Part shown: one piece after another, positions 62,216 through 64,000 of the stretch | Numbering within the stretch: position 1 is the stretch's first letter | Layout: every line of letters starts with the position of its first letter | DNA from: Deltaproteobacteria bacterium | GTDB taxonomy: Bacteria; Desulfobacterota; DSM-4660; Desulfatiglandales; Desulfatiglandaceae | Direction: 5' to 3' | Assembly: GCA_021737785.1 (NCBI GenBank) | Contig: JAIPDI010000021.1 | Coordinates: forward strand, 1 to 64,000 | DNA length: 64,000 nt | Notes under the pieces: generated by a model | Database searches by the model: none | Told to the model about the DNA's origin: nothing | What the model saw: the letters and a program-made list of their open reading frames with translations, nothing else | Program-made: the position numbers and the translations under genes

Positions 62216-63445
62216 TCAATCCAGAATCACCTTCATGTACCGTTTCTTCCCCGCCCTCAGGAGGAGGGAATTGTCCTCAAAGTCTTCGATGTTGACCAAC
62301 TGATCAAATGTCTCGATCTTGTATCCGTTCAAATATCCGCCTCCCTGGACGATCAGCCGGCGGGCCTCGCCCCGCGTCTTGCAAAGGCCTGAATCCTCGA
62401 AAAGGATATAGGCAGGGATGCCGCTATCGAGCTGGTTCCGGCTGATTCGGTAAATCGGTACGGATTCAGACGCGGCGGATGCATCAAGACCGAATAACTG
62501 CCTGGAGGCCTTCTGCGCCTGGTCTGCCGCGTCTTTCCCATGACACAGTCGGGTGGCCTCATATGCCAGGACTTCCTTGGCCTTTCGAATATCCGCACCT
62601 TCGAGCCTCCGCAACCGGCGGATTTCGTCCATCGGCAGGAGGGTGAAGAGGGACAGAAACCGTCCCACATCCGGATCATCCTGATTGATCCAATACTGAT
62701 AGTATTCATAAGGCGAGGTCAATTCCGGGTCCAGCCAGACAGCCCCCTTGTGCGTCTTGCCCATCTTGATGCCTGACGATGTGGTCAGTAGAGGGAATGT
62801 AAGACCGTGTATGATCTCCCCTTCCATGCGTCGGGTAAGGTCCGCCCCTGCCAGGATATTGCCCCACTGGTCGTTTCCACCCATCTGAAGGCGGCAGTCG
62901 TACGACTTGAAAAGATGCCAGAAATCATAGGCCTGCAACAGCATGTAGTTGAATTCGATGAAATTGAGGCCTGTCTCCAATCTGGCCCTGTAGCTTTCCG
63001 CACTCAACATCCTGTTGACGCTGAAGTGCCGGCCGATATCTCTTAAGAAATCGATGTAATTGAGACGCGTCAGCCAGTCGGCGTTGTTCACCATGAGGGC
63101 CTTGTCTTCACTGAAATCGATGAACCTGGCCAGCTGTGTTTTCAGATAGGCGGCATTTTCATGAATTTCTTCGCGGGTGATAATGGGACGCATCTCGGTC
63201 TTTCCACTGGGATCTCCAATCAGGGCGGTTCCCCCCCCGATGACCGCAATGGGCCGGTGACCCGCCCGCTGCATGTGCACCAGGGCCATAATAGGAAGGA
63301 GGCTTCCCGCATGGAAGCTCCTGGCAGTGGGATCGAAGCCGATATAGCAGGTGACCCGCCCCTCCAGCAACCGGGAGACAAGGGATTTGTCCGTAATCTG
63401 CTCGACAAAACCCCGTTCTTCAAAGATGTCTAAGACGTTTTCCAT
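62216..63445 (-). CDS. tyrS: Tyrosyl-tRNA synthetase
   Basis: A 409-residue class I synthetase. The HIGH-type motif is HAGSLL in CYIGFDPTARSFHAGSLLP; the KMSKS-type motif is KMGKTHKG; the C-terminal S4 domain is RRLIVQGGGYLNGYKIE. The start at 63445 lies 1 base after the upstream stop, so it is coupled to the RodZ gene; ATG 63472 is an alternative that overlaps it. Confidence 0.95.
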   Translation of the reverse strand: MENVLDIFEERGFVEQITDKSLVSRLLEGRVTCYIGFDPTARSFHAGSLLPIMALVHMQRAGHRPIAVIGGGTALIGDPSGKTEMRPIITREEIHENAAYLKTQLARFIDFSEDKALMVNNADWLTRLNYIDFLRDIGRHFSVNRMLSAESYRARLETGLNFIEFNYMLLQAYDFWHLFKSYDCRLQMGGNDQWGNILAGADLTRRMEGEIIHGLTFPLLTTSSGIKMGKTHKGAVWLDPELTSPYEYYQYWINQDDPDVGRFLSLFTLLPMDEIRRLRRLEGADIRKAKEVLAYEATRLCHGKDAADQAQKASRQLFGLDASAASESVPIYRISRNQLDSGIPAYILFEDSGLCKTRGEARRLIVQGGGYLNGYKIETFDQLVNIEDFEDNSLLLRAGKKRYMKVILD

Positions 63446-63446
63446 A

Positions 63447-64000
63447 CTAGTCTGTTGAGACGCTCCTTTCATCTTCTGAGGGAAGCCTCAGTCGAATGAC
63501 CTGCCCCTGTTTACCCAGATTTTCCATCTTTCTGCCGTTGAATTCAAGATCGATCCCCCCGGCGTTGCCGATCAGCAATTCAAACCCCTCATGGGCCCGC
63601 CATTGGGGATTGCTTTCAGGATCCAGGATATATTCCTTGGGTTTTTCCTGGTCTATGGTCACCCTGACCCAGGTCCGCTCCTTGACATCGGCTTTCAGGA
63701 TCAAAGGCGGCATGTCGTTTTCCGGGACCGGGGCCGTATCCGGGACCGGTGTTTCAGCTGGCGGCAGACTTGCTGTTTCTGAAGGAGCTGCCGGTTCCTC
63801 CGTCTCCTGAGGGGCATCTGCAAGTGTATCGGGGTGATCAATGGATCGTGTGTCTTCAGGGCCGGGGGCCGGGGCCGGAACCTCCTGGGGCGACTCCGTA
63901 TCGGTTTCAAGGGGAGCGGACGGTCCCGGCATCTCATCCGGGGGTGCTTCTTCCTTTTCCAATTGCAACCGGCCGCCCGGATCTATCCGTTCGGCATCCG
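63447..64000 (-). CDS. RodZ-like protein, C-terminal part (cut by the window edge)
   Basis: The frame is open through 64000, so the N-terminus, expected to hold a helix-turn-helix and a membrane segment, lies outside. What is seen is a long Pro/Glu-rich linker (PAPAPGPEDTRSIDHPD; EEPAAPSETASLPPAETP) followed by a compact DUF4115 domain (LILKADVKERTWVRVTIDQEKPKEYIL; FELLIGNAGGIDLEFNGRKMENLGKQGQVIRLRLP). RodZ anchors MreB to shape the cell. Confidence 0.85.
   Translation of the reverse strand, partial: DAERIDPGGRLQLEKEEAPPDEMPGPSAPLETDTESPQEVPAPAPGPEDTRSIDHPDTLADAPQETEEPAAPSETASLPPAETPVPDTAPVPENDMPPLILKADVKERTWVRVTIDQEKPKEYILDPESNPQWRAHEGFELLIGNAGGIDLEFNGRKMENLGKQGQVIRLRLPSEDERSVSTD

Noticed and set aside
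1-64000. CRISPR arrays, insertion sequences or prophage
   Set aside because: No regularly spaced repeats, transposase, integrase or phage structural genes were seen.

Overview
The window reads as chromosome from a strictly anaerobic, sulfate-reducing member of the Desulfobacterota (old Deltaproteobacteria). The evidence is a complete dsrMKJOP respiratory complex, a tetraheme type I cytochrome c3, a periplasmic [NiFe] hydrogenase, a selenocysteine-containing periplasmic formate dehydrogenase, an Rnf complex and several other multiheme cytochromes. I see no phage genes, transposase or CRISPR array. The genus cannot be read from the sequence alone.

Layout. 1-4459: gene fragments at the left edge, then, on the minus strand, a cytochrome c/beta-barrel fusion, a pentaheme cytochrome and a URO-D family protein. 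4714-6773: two GDP-mannose 4,6-dehydratase-type genes. 6791-10563: a clear sigma70 promoter followed by rpsF-rpsR-DUF2232-rplI-dnaB. 10927-19114 (minus): ribF-rnfC-D-G-E-A-B-apbE, a flavin-supply plus Rnf operon in which rnfB carries an in-frame UGA and rnfA carries an extra lipoprotein domain. 19344-22916: tRNA-Leu(CAG), a 55-aa ORF, a CheD-HDOD fusion and a SprT/DUF2786 protein. 23122-33135 (minus): two SDR enzymes, a DUF985 lipoprotein, a three-gene operon of unknown function (MinD-like ATPase, ECF-S/HAMP membrane protein, SAH-hydrolase-like protein), a BASS transporter and a TPP enzyme. 33758-39848 (plus): an RsbRD-domain protein, dsrMKJOP and a 2[4Fe-4S] ferredoxin. 39992-49800 (minus): cytochrome c3, hypC, a hydrogenase maturation protease, an RND-cNMP-GGDEF fusion, hynB-hynA, a peroxiredoxin/thioredoxin pair and fdhB. 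49814-55932: fdhA (selenocysteine), a radical SAM protein and fdhE. 56365-64000 (minus): rodZ (partial), tyrS, rpoH, a TPR lipoprotein, a DUF4292 lipoprotein and two glycosyltransferases.

How they fit together. HynAB and FdhAB both carry Tat signals and would oxidise H2 and formate in the periplasm. Neither has a membrane subunit here, so the cytochrome c3 is the likely acceptor, and DsrMKJOP can link periplasmic electrons and menaquinol to cytoplasmic sulfite reduction. Rnf couples ferredoxin to NAD or a cytochrome partner and to ion pumping; ribF (FMN/FAD synthesis) and apbE (covalent FMN attachment to RnfG and RnfD) lie in the same operon. The UGA codons in rnfB and fdhA mean the organism must have selenocysteine machinery, which is not in this window.

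The points most worth checking are the selenocysteine RnfB with a hairpin directly behind its UGA, the lipoprotein-RnfA fusion, the MinD/ECF-S-HAMP/SAHH-like operon, the RND-cNMP-GGDEF fusion beside the hydrogenase genes, and several strong operator-like palindromes at respiratory promoters.
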